NCBI GenBank assembly: GCA_024362935.1
Contig: JANCRA010000060.1
Location: 622,501 to 686,500, forward strand
Length of the DNA stretch: 64,000 nucleotides
Reading direction: 5' to 3'
DNA from: Setophaga petechia
Lineage: Eukaryota > Chordata > Aves > Passeriformes > Parulidae
Shown here: in pieces, positions 34,315-46,674 of the stretch
Layout of the letters: each line of letters starts with the position of its first letter
Numbering within the stretch: position 1 is the stretch's first letter
Translations under genes and position numbers: made by a program
The notes under the pieces: generated by a model
The model's input: the letters and a program-made list of their open reading frames with translations, nothing else
Told to the model about the DNA's origin: nothing
Databases searched by the model: none

Positions 34315-37300
34315 TTAGACAACTTTCTTTTTCTTGCTGCAAAACAGTCTGCAGCCCTCTGTGCAACCTGTACAGCACGATGGAAGTTGTTTAATGAGCA
34401 GGAACATTTTCTCCTTGCGAGACATCGTGAAAAAGCTTTTTGCTTAGATGTAGGTTACCACAGGCAGTTACTGCAGTGCACTGCAAGGCTAATAGATGCA
34501 CAACACTGGGATTGTGTGCCCAGCTTGCAAAGTGATAGAAAACAGTACCTTTCCACTCTTCCTGCCTTTTCCATGCACATTACTATTCGAATGGAAAGAA
34601 TTTTAGACAACTTTCTTTGGCTTCTTGCAAAACACTCTGCACACCTGCCTGCAATCTCTAGAAGTCGATGGGAGATATTTTCTGAACTGGCTCAGTTTCT
34701 CTTTGCAAGACATGGGGAAAAAGCAATTTGCTTAGATATAGGTGAAAAGAGGCACCTACTACAGTGCACTGCAAGCTAATTGCTGCACAACACGCAGATT
34801 GTGTAAGCAGGTTGCAAACTGATAGAAAACAGTACCTCTCCCTTCTCCTGCCTTTTCTATTCACATTTCTATTTGAATGCAAGGCGTTTTAGACAACTTT
34901 CTTTTGCTTCTTGCAAAACACTCTGCACACCTGCCTGCAATCTCTAGAACTCGATGGGAGATGTTTTCTGAACTGGCTCAGTTTCTCCTTGCGAGACATG
35001 GGGAAAAAGCAATTTGCTTAGATGCAGGTGAAAAGAGGCACCTACTACAGTGCACTGAAAAACTAATTGCTGCACAACTCTGGGATTGTGTAAGCAGCTT
35101 ACAAACAGATAGAAAACAGCACCTTTCCACTCTCCTGCCTTTTCCATTGGCATTACTATTCGAATGGCAGCAGTTTTGGACAACTTTCTTTTGCTTCTTG
35201 CAAAACACTCTGCACACCTCCGTGCAACTTCTAGAAAAAATGAGAGTTGTTTTCTGAACTGGTACAGTTTCTCCTGAAGAGATATAATGCAAACGCTATT
35301 GGCTTAGATGTAGTAACAATAGGCAATTATTACAGTGCACTGCAAAGTCAATCGTAGTATAACACTGGGATTGTGTGTCCAGCTTGCAAACTGGTAGAAA
35401 ACAGTACCTATCCGCTCTCCTGCATTTTCCCTTTCCAGGAACATTCGAATTGATGGCTTTTTTGGACAAGTTACTTTTTCTTGTTGCAAAACCCTCTGCA
35501 GACCTGCCTGCAACCTCTAGAGCACGATGGGAGGTTTTTTGTGAACAGACACAGTTTCTCCTGGCGAGACATAATGAAAAAGCTTTTTGCTAAGGTGTAG
35601 CCGGCAGGAGACGCTAAAGACCAGGAGACGGAGCACTGTGCCTTTAAGCGCCGCTTCCGGGTGTCTGTCGGCCGTAGCTGTTCTCCGGAGCACGCCGCGA
35701 TCTGCGTAACGACACCAGATTCTTCGCGCCAAGAAGCGTCTTCTCCTTCTCCGGGAAACAGAGACTGCGGCAGCTTCTGAACGGCGAACTACGAAGCGGC
35801 ACAAAACTGGGATTGGGTAAGCACCTTTCAAAGTGATAAAAAACAGTACTTTCTAACTCTCTTGCCTTTCCCTTCACAATAATACTTGAAAGGAAGGCGT
35901 CTTAGACAACTTTCTTTTTCTTCTTACAGAACACACTGCAGCCCTCTGTGCAACTTCTAGAACACGATAGGAGATGTTTAGTGAGCAAGAAGGTTTTCTC
36001 CTTGCGAGACATAGTGAAAAAGCTATTTGCTTAGATGTAGGTGACAAGAAACACGTACCGCAGTGCACTGAGAAGCTAATTGCTACACAGCACTGGGATT
36101 GTGTTAGCACCTTGCAAAGTGCTAGAAAACAGTACTTTCCCACTCTCTTGCCTTTCCCTTCACATTAATACTTGAAAGGAAGGCGTCTTAGACAACTTTC
36201 TTTTTCTTGTGTCAAAAAACTCTGCAGCCCTCTCTGAACATCTACAACACGATGGAAGTTGTTTAGTGAGCAGGAAGGTTTTCTCCTTGCGAGACATAGT
36301 GAAAAAGCTATTTGCTTAGATGTAGGTGACAAGAAACACTTACTGCAGTGCACTGAACAGCTAACTGCTACACAGCACTGCGATTGTGTTAGCAGCTTGC
36401 AAAGTGCTAGAAAACAGTATTTTCCCACTCTCTTGCCTTTCCCTTCACATTAATACTTGAAAGGAAGGCGTCTTAGACAACTTTCTTTTACATTTTGCAA
36501 AACACACTGCAGCCCTCTCTGCAACTTCTACAACAAGATGGAAGTTGTTTAGTGAGCAGCAACGTTTTCCCCTTGCGAGACAAAGTGAAAAAGCTATTTG
36601 CTCAGATGTAGGTATCAAGAAACACTTACTGCCGTGCACTGACAAGCTAATTGCTACACAGCACTGCGATTGTGTTAGCAGCTTGTAAAGTGCTAGAAAA
36701 CAGTACTTTCCCACTCTCTTGCCTTTCCCTACACATTAATACTTGGAAGGAAGGCGTCTTGGACAACTTTCTTTTACATTTTGCAAAACACAATGCAGCC
36801 CTCTGTGCAACTTCTACAACACGATGGAAGTTGTTTAGTGAGCAGCAGCGTTTTCTCCTTGCGAGACAAAGTGAAAAAGCTATTTGCTCAGATGTAGGTA
36901 TCAAGAAACAGTGCCGTGCACTGACAAGCTAATTGCTACACAGAACTGGGATTTTGTTAGCAGCTTGCAAAGTGCTAGAAAACAGTACTTTCCCACTCTC
37001 TTGCCTTTCCCTTCACATTAATACTTGAAAGGAAGGCATCTTAGACAACTTTCTTTTTCTTGTTACAGAACACACTGCAGCCCTCTGTGCAACTTCTAGA
37101 ACACGATAGGAGATGTTTAGTGAGCAAGAAGGTTTTCTCCTTGCGAGACATAGTGAAAAAGCTATTTGCTTAGATGTAGGTGACAAGAAACACTTACTGA
37201 AGTGCAGTGACAAGTTACTTGGGACACAGCACTGGGATTGTGTTAGCAGCCTGCAAAGTGCTAGAAAACAGTACTTTCCCACTCTCTTGCCTTTCCCTTC

Positions 37301-37326
37301 ACATTAATACTTGAAAGGAAGGCGTC
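34315..37326. repeat. Higher-order unit 4, 3012 bp
   Basis: The anchor block is 34315-35901 (1587 bp, the undeleted form), followed by five ordinary monomers. The following unit is its tandem copy: the offset is 3012 before and 3000 after a 12-bp deletion in the second anchor monomer of the copy. From about 34880 to 38300 the match to 37880-41300 is almost perfect. Confidence 0.9.
35601..35798. other. CpG-dense cassette, copy 5
   Basis: Carries the ctccgggaaac variant seen in copies 3 and 6. Donor-like site at 35816/35817. Confidence 0.85.
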
Positions 37327-40326
37327 TTAGACAACTTTCTTTTTCTTGCTGCAAAACAGTCTGCAGCCCTCTGTGCAACCTGTACAGCACGATGGAAGTT
37401 GTTTAATGAGCAGGAAGGTTTTCTCCTTGCGAGACATCGTGAAAAAGCTTTTTGCTTAGATGTAGGTTACCACAGGCAGTTACTGCAGTGCACTGAAAGG
37501 CTAATAGATGCACAACACTGGGATTGTGTGCCCAGCTTGCAAAGTGATAGAAAACAGTACCTTTCCACTCTTCCTGCCTTTTCCATGCACATTACTATTC
37601 GAATGGAAAGAATTTTAGACAACTTTCTTTGGCTTCTTGCAAAACACTCTGCACACCTGCCTGCAATCTCTAGAAGTCGATGGGAGATATTTTCTGAACT
37701 GGCTCAGTTTCTCTTTGCAAGACATGGGGAAAAAGCAATTTGCTTAGATATAGGTGAAAAGAGGCACCTACTACAGTGCACTGCAAGCTAATTGCTGCAC
37801 AACACGCAGATTGTGTAAGCAGGTTGCAAACTGATAGAAAACAGTACCTCTCCCTTCTCCTGCCTTTTCTATTTGAATGCAAGGCGTTTTAGACAACTTT
37901 CTTTTGCTTCTTGCAAAACACTCTGCACACCTGCCTGCAATCTCTAGAACTCGATGGGAGATGTTTTCTGAACTGGCTCAGTTTCTCCTTGCGAGACATG
38001 GGGAAAAAGCAATTTGCTTAGATGCAGGTGAAAAGAGGCACCTACTACAGTGCACTGAAAAACTAATTGCTGCACAACTCTGGGATTGTGTAAGCAGCTT
38101 ACAAACAGATAGAAAACAGCACCTTTCCACTCTCCTGCCTTTTCCATTGGCATTACTATTCGAATGGCAGCAGTTTTGGACAACTTTCTTTTGCTTCTTG
38201 CAAAACACTCTGCACACCTCCGTGCAACTTCTAGAAAAAATGAGAGTTGTTTTCTGAACTGGTACAGTTTCTCCTGAAGAGATATAATGCAAACGCTATT
38301 GGCTTAGATGTAGTAACAATAGGCAATTATTACAGTGCACTGCAAAGTCAATCGTAGTATAACACTGGGATTGTGTGTCCAGCTTGCAAACTGGTAGAAA
38401 ACAGTACCTATCCGCTCTCCTGCATTTTCCCTTTCCAGGAACATTCGAATTGATGGCTTTTTTGGACAAGTTACTTTTTCTTGTTGCAAAACCCTCTGCA
38501 GACCTGCCTGCAACCTCTAGAGCACGATGGGAGGTTTTTTGTGAACAGACACAGTTTCTCCTGGCGAGACATAATGAAAAAGCTTTTTGCTAAGGTGTAG
38601 CCGGCAGGAGACGCTAAAGACCAGGAGACGGAGCACTGTGCCTTTAAGCGCCGCTTCCGGGTGTCTGTCGGCCGTAGCTGTTCTCCGGAGCACGCCGCGA
38701 TCTGCGTAACGACACCAGATTCTTCGCGCCAAGAAGCGTCTTCTCCTTCTCCGGGAAACAGAGACTGCGGCAGCTTCTGAACGGCGAACTACGAAGCGGC
38801 ACAAAACTGGGATTGGGTAAGCACCTTTCAAAGTGATAAAAAACAGTACTTTCTAACTCTCTTGCCTTTCCCTTCACAATAATACTTGAAAGGAAGGCGT
38901 CTTAGACAACTTTCTTTTTCTTCTTACAGAACACACTGCAGCCCTCTGTGCAACTTCTAGAACACGATAGGAGATGTTTAGTGAGCAAGAAGGTTTTCTC
39001 CTTGCGAGACATAGTGAAAAAGCTATTTGCTTAGATGTAGGTGACAAGAAACACGTACCGCAGTGCACTGAGAAGCTAATTGCTACACAGCACTGGGATT
39101 GTGTTAGCACCTTGCAAAGTGCTAGAAAACAGTACTTTCCCACTCTCTTGCCTTTCCCTTCACATTAATACTTGAAAGGAAGGCGTCTTAGACAACTTTC
39201 TTTTTCTTGTGTCAAAAAACTCTGCAGCCCTCTCTGAACATCTACAACACGATGGAAGTTGTTTAGTGAGCAGGAAGGTTTTCTCCTTGCGAGACATAGT
39301 GAAAAAGCTATTTGCTTAGATGTAGGTGACAAGAAACACTTACTGCAGTGCACTGAACAGCTAACTGCTACACAGCACTGCGATTGTGTTAGCAGCTTGC
39401 AAAGTGCTAGAAAACAGTATTTTCCCACTCTCTTGCCTTTCCCTTCACATTAATACTTGAAAGGAAGGCGTCTTAGACAACTTTCTTTTACATTTTGCAA
39501 AACACACTGCAGCCCTCTCTGCAACTTCTACAACAAGATGGAAGTTGTTTAGTGAGCAGCAACGTTTTCCCCTTGCGAGACAAAGTGAAAAAGCTATTTG
39601 CTCAGATGTAGGTATCAAGAAACACTTACTGCCGTGCACTGACAAGCTAATTGCTACACAGCACTGCGATTGTGTTAGCAGCTTGTAAAGTGCTAGAAAA
39701 CAGTACTTTCCCACTCTCTTGCCTTTCCCTACACATTAATACTTGGAAGGAAGGCGTCTTGGACAACTTTCTTTTACATTTTGCAAAACACAATGCAGCC
39801 CTCTGTGCAACTTCTACAACACGATGGAAGTTGTTTAGTGAGCAGCAGCGTTTTCTCCTTGCGAGACAAAGTGAAAAAGCTATTTGCTCAGATGTAGGTA
39901 TCAAGAAACAGTGCCGTGCACTGACAAGCTAATTGCTACACAGAACTGGGATTTTGTTAGCAGCTTGCAAAGTGCTAGAAAACAGTACTTTCCCACTCTC
40001 TTGCCTTTCCCTTCACATTAATACTTGAAAGGAAGGCATCTTAGACAACTTTCTTTTTCTTGTTACAGAACACACTGCAGCCCTCTGTGCAACTTCTAGA
40101 ACACGATAGGAGATGTTTAGTGAGCAAGAAGGTTTTCTCCTTGCGAGACATAGTGAAAAAGCTATTTGCTTAGATGTAGGTGACAAGAAACACTTACTGA
40201 AGTGCAGTGACAAGTTACTTGGGACACAGCACTGGGATTGTGTTAGCAGCCTGCAAAGTGCTAGAAAACAGTACTTTCCCACTCTCTTGCCTTTCCCTTC
40301 ACATTAATACTTGAAAGGAAGGCGTC
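37327..40326. repeat. Higher-order unit 5, 3000 bp
   Basis: The anchor block is 37327-38901 (1575 bp, with the 12-bp deletion), followed by five ordinary monomers. The sequence recurs at exactly +3000 up to about 41300. One ordinary monomer near 36905 and 39905 lacks 4 bp (caagaaacagtgccgtgc in place of caagaaacacttactgccgtgc), a marker that also appears near 52337 and 59909. Confidence 0.9.
38601..38798. other. CpG-dense cassette, copy 6
   Basis: Same as copy 5 by eye (offset 3000). Donor-like site at 38816/38817. Confidence 0.85.
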
Positions 40327-41600
40327 TTAGACAACTTTCTTTTTCTTGCTGCAAAACAGTCTGCAGCCCTCTGTGCAACCTGTACAGCACGATGGAAGTT
40401 GTTTAATGAGCAGGAAGGTTTTCTCCTTGCGAGACATCGTGAAAAAGCTTTTTGCTTAGATGTAGGTTACCACAGGCAGTTACTGCAGTGCACTGAAAGG
40501 CTAATAGATGCACAACACTGGGATTGTGTGCCCAGCTTGCAAAGTGATAGAAAACAGTACCTTTCCACTCTTCCTGCCTTTTCCATGCACATTACTATTC
40601 GAATGGAAAGAATTTTAGACAACTTTCTTTGGCTTCTTGCAAAACACTCTGCACACCTGCCTGCAATCTCTAGAAGTCGATGGGAGATATTTTCTGAACT
40701 GGCTCAGTTTCTCTTTGCAAGACATGGGGAAAAAGCAATTTGCTTAGATATAGGTGAAAAGAGGCACCTACTACAGTGCACTGCAAGCTAATTGCTGCAC
40801 AACACGCAGATTGTGTAAGCAGGTTGCAAACTGATAGAAAACAGTACCTCTCCCTTCTCCTGCCTTTTCTATTTGAATGCAAGGCGTTTTAGACAACTTT
40901 CTTTTGCTTCTTGCAAAACACTCTGCACACCTGCCTGCAATCTCTAGAACTCGATGGGAGATGTTTTCTGAACTGGCTCAGTTTCTCCTTGCGAGACATG
41001 GGGAAAAAGCAATTTGCTTAGATGCAGGTGAAAAGAGGCACCTACTACAGTGCACTGAAAAACTAATTGCTGCACAACTCTGGGATTGTGTAAGCAGCTT
41101 ACAAACAGATAGAAAACAGCACCTTTCCACTCTCCTGCCTTTTCCATTGGCATTACTATTCGAATGGCAGCAGTTTTGGACAACTTTCTTTTGCTTCTTG
41201 CAAAACACTCTGCACACCTCCGTGCAACTTCTAGAAAAAATGAGAGTTGTTTTCTGAACTGGTACAGTTTCTCCTGAAGAGATATAATGCAAACGCTATT
41301 GGCTTAGATGTAGTAACAATAGGCAATTATTACAGTGCACTGCAAAGTCAATCGTAGTATAACACTGGGATTGTGTGTCCAGCTTGCAAACTGGTAGAAA
41401 ACAGTACCTATCCGCTCTCCTGCATTTTCCCTTTCCAGGAACATTCGAATTGATGGCTTTTTTGGACAAGTTACTTTTTCTTGTTGCAAAACACTCTGCA
41501 GACCTGCCTGCAACCTCTAGAGCACGATGGGAGGTTTTTTGTGAACAGACACAGTTTCTCCTGGCGAGACATAATGAAAAAGCTTTTTGCTAAGGTGTAG

Positions 41601-41798
41601 CCGGCAGGAGACGCTAAAGACCAGGAGACGGAGCACTGTGCCTTTAAGCGCCGCTTCCGGGTGTCTGTCGGCCGTAGCTGTTCTCCGGAGCACGCCGCGA
41701 TCTGCGTAACGACACCAGATTCTTCGCGCCAAGAAGCGTCTTCTCCTTCTCCGGAAAACAGAGACTGCGGCAGCTTCTGAACGGCGAACTACGAAGCG
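41601..41798. other. CpG-dense cassette, copy 7
   Basis: Carries the ctccggaaaac form of copy 1, although the anchor monomers upstream belong to the 12-bp-deleted lineage. Donor-like site at 41816/41817. Confidence 0.85.
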
Positions 41799-44700
41799 GC
41801 ACAAAACTGGGATTGGGTAAGCAGCTTTCAAAGTGATAAAAAACAGTACTTTCCCACTCTCTTGCCTTTCCCTTCACAATAATACTTGAAAGGAAGGCGT
41901 CTTAGACAAGTTTCTTTTTCTTCTTACAGAACACACTGCAGCCCTCTGTGCAACTTCTAGAACACGATAGGAGATGTTTAGTGAGCAAGAAGGTTTTCTC
42001 CTTGCGAGACATAGTGAAAAAGCTATTTGCTTAGATGTAGGTGACAAGAAACACTTACTGCAGTGCACTGAAAATGTAACTGCTACACAGCACTGCGATT
42101 GTGTTAGCAGCTTGCAAAGTGCTAGAAAACAGTACTTTCCCACTCTCTTGCCTTTCCCTTCACATTAATACTTGAAAGGAAGGCATCTTAGACAACTTTC
42201 TTTTTCTTGTGTCAAAAAACTCTGCAGCCCTCTCTGCAACATCTACAACACGATGGAAGTTGTTTAGTGAGCAGGAAGGTTTTCTCCTTGCGAGACATAG
42301 TGAAAAAGCTATTTGCTTAGATGTAGGTGACAAGAAACACTTACTGCAGTGCACTGAAAAGCTTACTGCTACACAGCACTGCGATTGTGTTAGCAGCCTG
42401 CAAAGTGCTAGGAAACAGTACTTTCCCACTCTCTTGCCTTTCCCTTCACATTAATACTTGAAAGGAAGGCGTCTTAGACAACTTTCTTTTTCTTGTTGCA
42501 AAACACACTGCAGCCCTCTGTGCAACTTCTAGAACACGATAGGAGACGTTTAGTGAGCAGGAAGGTTTTCTCCTTGTGAGACATAGTGAAAAAGTTCTTT
42601 CCTTAGATGTAGGTAACAAGAAACACTTACTGCAGTGCACTGAAAAGCTAATTGCTACACAGCACTGGAATTGTGTTAGCAGCTTGCAAAGTTGTAGAAA
42701 ACAGTACTTTCCCACTCTCTTGTCTTTCCCTTCACATTAATACTTGAAAGGAAGGCGTCTTAGACAACTTTCTTTTTCTTGTTACAGAGCACTCTGCAGC
42801 CCTCTGTGCATTTTCTAGAACACGATAGGAGATAATTAATGAGCAGGAAGGTTTTCTGCTTGCGAGACATAGTGAAAAAGCTATTTGCTTAGATGTAGGT
42901 GACAAGAAACACTTACTGCAGTGCACTGACAAGCTAATTGCTACACAGCACTGGGATTGTATTAGCAGCTTGCAAAGTGCTAGAAAACAGTACTTTCCCA
43001 CACTCTTGCCTTTCCCTTCACATTAATACTAGAAAGGAAGGCGTCTTAGACAACTTTCTTTTTCTTGTTGCAAAACACTCTGCAGCCCTCTGTGCAACTT
43101 CTAGAACACGATAAGAGATGTTTAGTGAGCAGGAACGTTTTCTCCTTGCGAGACATAGTGAAAAAGTTATTTGCGTAAATGTAGGTGACAAGAAAAAATT
43201 ACTGCAGTGCACTGAAAAGCTAATTGCTACACAGCACTGGGATTGTGTTAGCAGCTTGCAAAGTGATAGAAAACAGTACTTTCCCACTCTCTTGCATTTA
43301 TATTCACATTAATACTTGAAAGGAAGGCGTCTTAGACAACTTTCTTTTTCTTGTGTCAAAAAACTCTGCAGCCCTCTGTGCAACTTCTGGAACACCCTAG
43401 GAGATGTTTAGTTATCAGGAACGTTTTCTCCTTGTGAGACATAGTGAAAAAGCTATTTGCTTAGATGTAGTTGACAAGAAACACTTACTACTGTGCACTG
43501 ACAAGCTAATTGCTACACAGCACTGGGATTGTGTTAGCAGCTTGCAAAGTGATAGAAAACAGTACTTTCCCACTCTCTTGCCTTTCCATTCACATTAATA
43601 CTTGAAAGGAAGGCGTCTTAGACAACTTTCTTTTTCTTGTTGTAAAACACTCTGCAGCCTTTGTGCTACTTCTAGAACACGATGGATGTTGTTTAGTGAG
43701 CAGGAAGGTTTTCTCTTTGTGAGACATAGTGAAAAAGCTATTTGCTTAGATGTAGGTGACAAGAAACACTTACTGCAGAGCACTGAAAAGCAAATTGCTA
43801 CACAGCACTGGGATTGTGTAAGCAGCTTACAAAGTGCTAGAAAACTGTACTTTCCCACTCCCTTGCCTTTCCCTTCACATTAATACTTGAAAGGAAGGCG
43901 TCTTAGACAACTTTCTTTTTCTTGTTGCAAAACATTCTGCAGCCCTCTGTGCAACTTCTAGAACGCGATAGGAGATGTTTAATGAGCAGGAACGTTTTCT
44001 CCTTGTGAGACATAGTGAAAAAGCTATTTGCTTAGATGTAGGTGACAAGAAACATTTACTGCAGTGCACTGACAAGCTAATTGCTACACAGCACTGGGAT
44101 TGTGTAAGCACCTTGCAAAGTGATAGACGACAGTAGTTTTCCACTCTCTTGCGTTTATATTTACATTAATACTTGAAAGGAAGACGTGTTAGACAACTTT
44201 CTTTTTCTTGTTGCAAAACACTCTGCAGCCCTCTGTGCAACTTCTAGAACACCATAGGAGATGTTTAGTGAGCAGGAACGTTTTCTCCTTGGAGACATAG
44301 GGAAAAAGCTATTTGCTTAGATGTAGGTGACAAGAAACATTTACTGCAGTGCACTGACAAGCTAATTGCTACACAGCACTGGGATTGCGTAAGCAGCTTG
44401 CAAAAGGATAGAAAACAGTACCTTTCCACTCTCTTGCCTTTCCATTCACATTAATACTTGAAAGGAAGGCGTCTTAGACAACTTTCTTTTTCTTGTTGTA
44501 AAACACTCTGCAGCCCTCTGTGCAACCTCTCCAATACCATGGAAATTGTTTAAACAGCAGGAACGTTTTCTCCTTGCGAGACATAGTGAAAAACCTATTT
44601 GCTTAGATGTAGGTGACAAGAAACACTTACTGCAGTGCAGTGACAAGCTAATTGCTACACAGCACTGGGATTGTGTAAGCAGCTTGCAAAGTGATAGAAA

Positions 44701-46674
44701 ACAGTACCTTTCCATTCTCTTGCCTTTCCATTCACATTAATACTTGAAAGGAAGGCGTCTTAGACAACTTTCTTTTTCTTGTTCCAAAACACTCTGCAGC
44801 CCTCTGTGCAACTTCTAGAACACTATAGGAGATGTTTAGTGAGCAGGAACGTTTTGTCCTAGGAGACATAGTGATAACGCTATTTGCGTAGATGTAGGTG
44901 ACAAAAAACACTTACTGCAGTGCACTGACAAGCTAATTGCTACACAGCACTGGGATTGTGTAAGCAGCTTGCAAAGTGATAGAAAAAAGTACCTTTCCAC
45001 TCTCTTGCCTTTCCATTCACATTAATACTTGAAAGGAAGGCGTCTTAGACAACTTTCTTTTTCTTGTTGCAAAACACTCTGCAGCCCTCTGAGCAACCGC
45101 TACAATACCATGGAAGTTGTTTAATGAGCAGGAATGTTTTCTCCCCTCGAGACATAGTGAAAAAGCTTTTTTCTTCGTTTTAGGTGACAAGAAACACTTA
45201 CTGCAGTGCAATGAAAAGCTAATTGCTACACGGAACTGGGATTGTGTAAGCAGCTTGCAAAAGGAGAGAAAACAGTACCTTTCCACTCTCTTGCCTTTCC
45301 ATTCACATTAATACTTGAAAGGAAGGCGTCTTAGACAACTTTCTTTTTCTTGTTGCAAAACACTCTGCAGCCCTCTGTGCAACTTCTAGAACACCATAGG
45401 AGATGTTTAGTGAGCAGGAACGTTTTATCCTTGTGAGATATAGTGAAAAAGCTATTTCCTTAGATGTAGGTGACAAGAAACACTTACTGCAGTGCAGTGA
45501 CAAGCTAATTGCTACACAGCACTGGGCTTGTGTAAGCACCTTGCAAAGTGATAGAAAACAGTACCTTTCCACTCTCTTGCCTTTCCATTCACATTAATAC
45601 TTGAAAGGAAGGCGTCTTAGACAGCTTTCTTTTTCTTGTTGCAAAACACTCTGCAGCCCTCTGTGCAACTTCTGGAACACGATAGGAGATGTTTAGTGAG
45701 CAGGAACGTTTTGTCCTAGGAGACATAGTGAAAACGCTATTTGCTTAGATGTAGGTGACAAGAAACATTTACTGCAGTGCACTGAGAACCTAATTGCTAC
45801 ACAGCACTGGGATTGTGTAAGCAGCTTGCAAAGTGATAGAAAACAGTACTTTCCCACTCTCTTGCCTTTCCATTCACATTAATACTTGAAAGGAAGGCGT
45901 CTTAGACAACTTTCTTTTTCTTGTTGTAAAACACTCTGCAGCCTTTGTGCTACTTCTAGAACACGATGGATGTTGTTTAGTGAGCAGGAAGGTTTTCTCT
46001 TTGTGAGACATAGTGCAAAAGCTATTTGCTTAGATGTAGGTGACAAGAAACACTTACTGCAGTGCAGTGACAAGCTAATTGCTACACAGCACTGGGATTG
46101 TGTACTAGCTTTAAAAGAAATAGAAAACAGTACCTTTCCACTCTCTTGCCTTTTCCCTTCACATTAATACTTGAAAGGAAGGCGTCTTAGACAACTTTCT
46201 TTTTCTTGCTGCAAAACACACTGCAGCCCTCTCTGCAACATCTACAACACGATGGAAGTTGTTTAATGAGCAGGAAGGTTTTCTCCTTGCGAGACATAGT
46301 GAAAAAGCTATTTGCTTAGATGTAGGTGACAAAAAACACTTACTGCAGTGCACTGAGAAGCTAATTGCTACTCAGCACTGGGATTGTGTAAGCAGCTTGC
46401 AAAGTGATAGAAAACAGTACCTTTCCACTCTCTTGCCTTTCCATTCACATTAATACTTGAAAGGAAGGCATCTAAGACAACTTTCTTTTTCTTGTTGCAA
46501 AATACACTGCAGCCCTCTTTGCAACTTCTAGAACACGATAGGAGATGTTTAGTCAGCAGGAACGTTTTCTCCTTGTGAGACATAGTGAAAAAGCTATTTG
46601 CTTAGATGTAGGTGACAAAAAACACTTACTGCAGTGCACTGACAAGCTAATTGCTACACAGCACTGGGCTTGTG

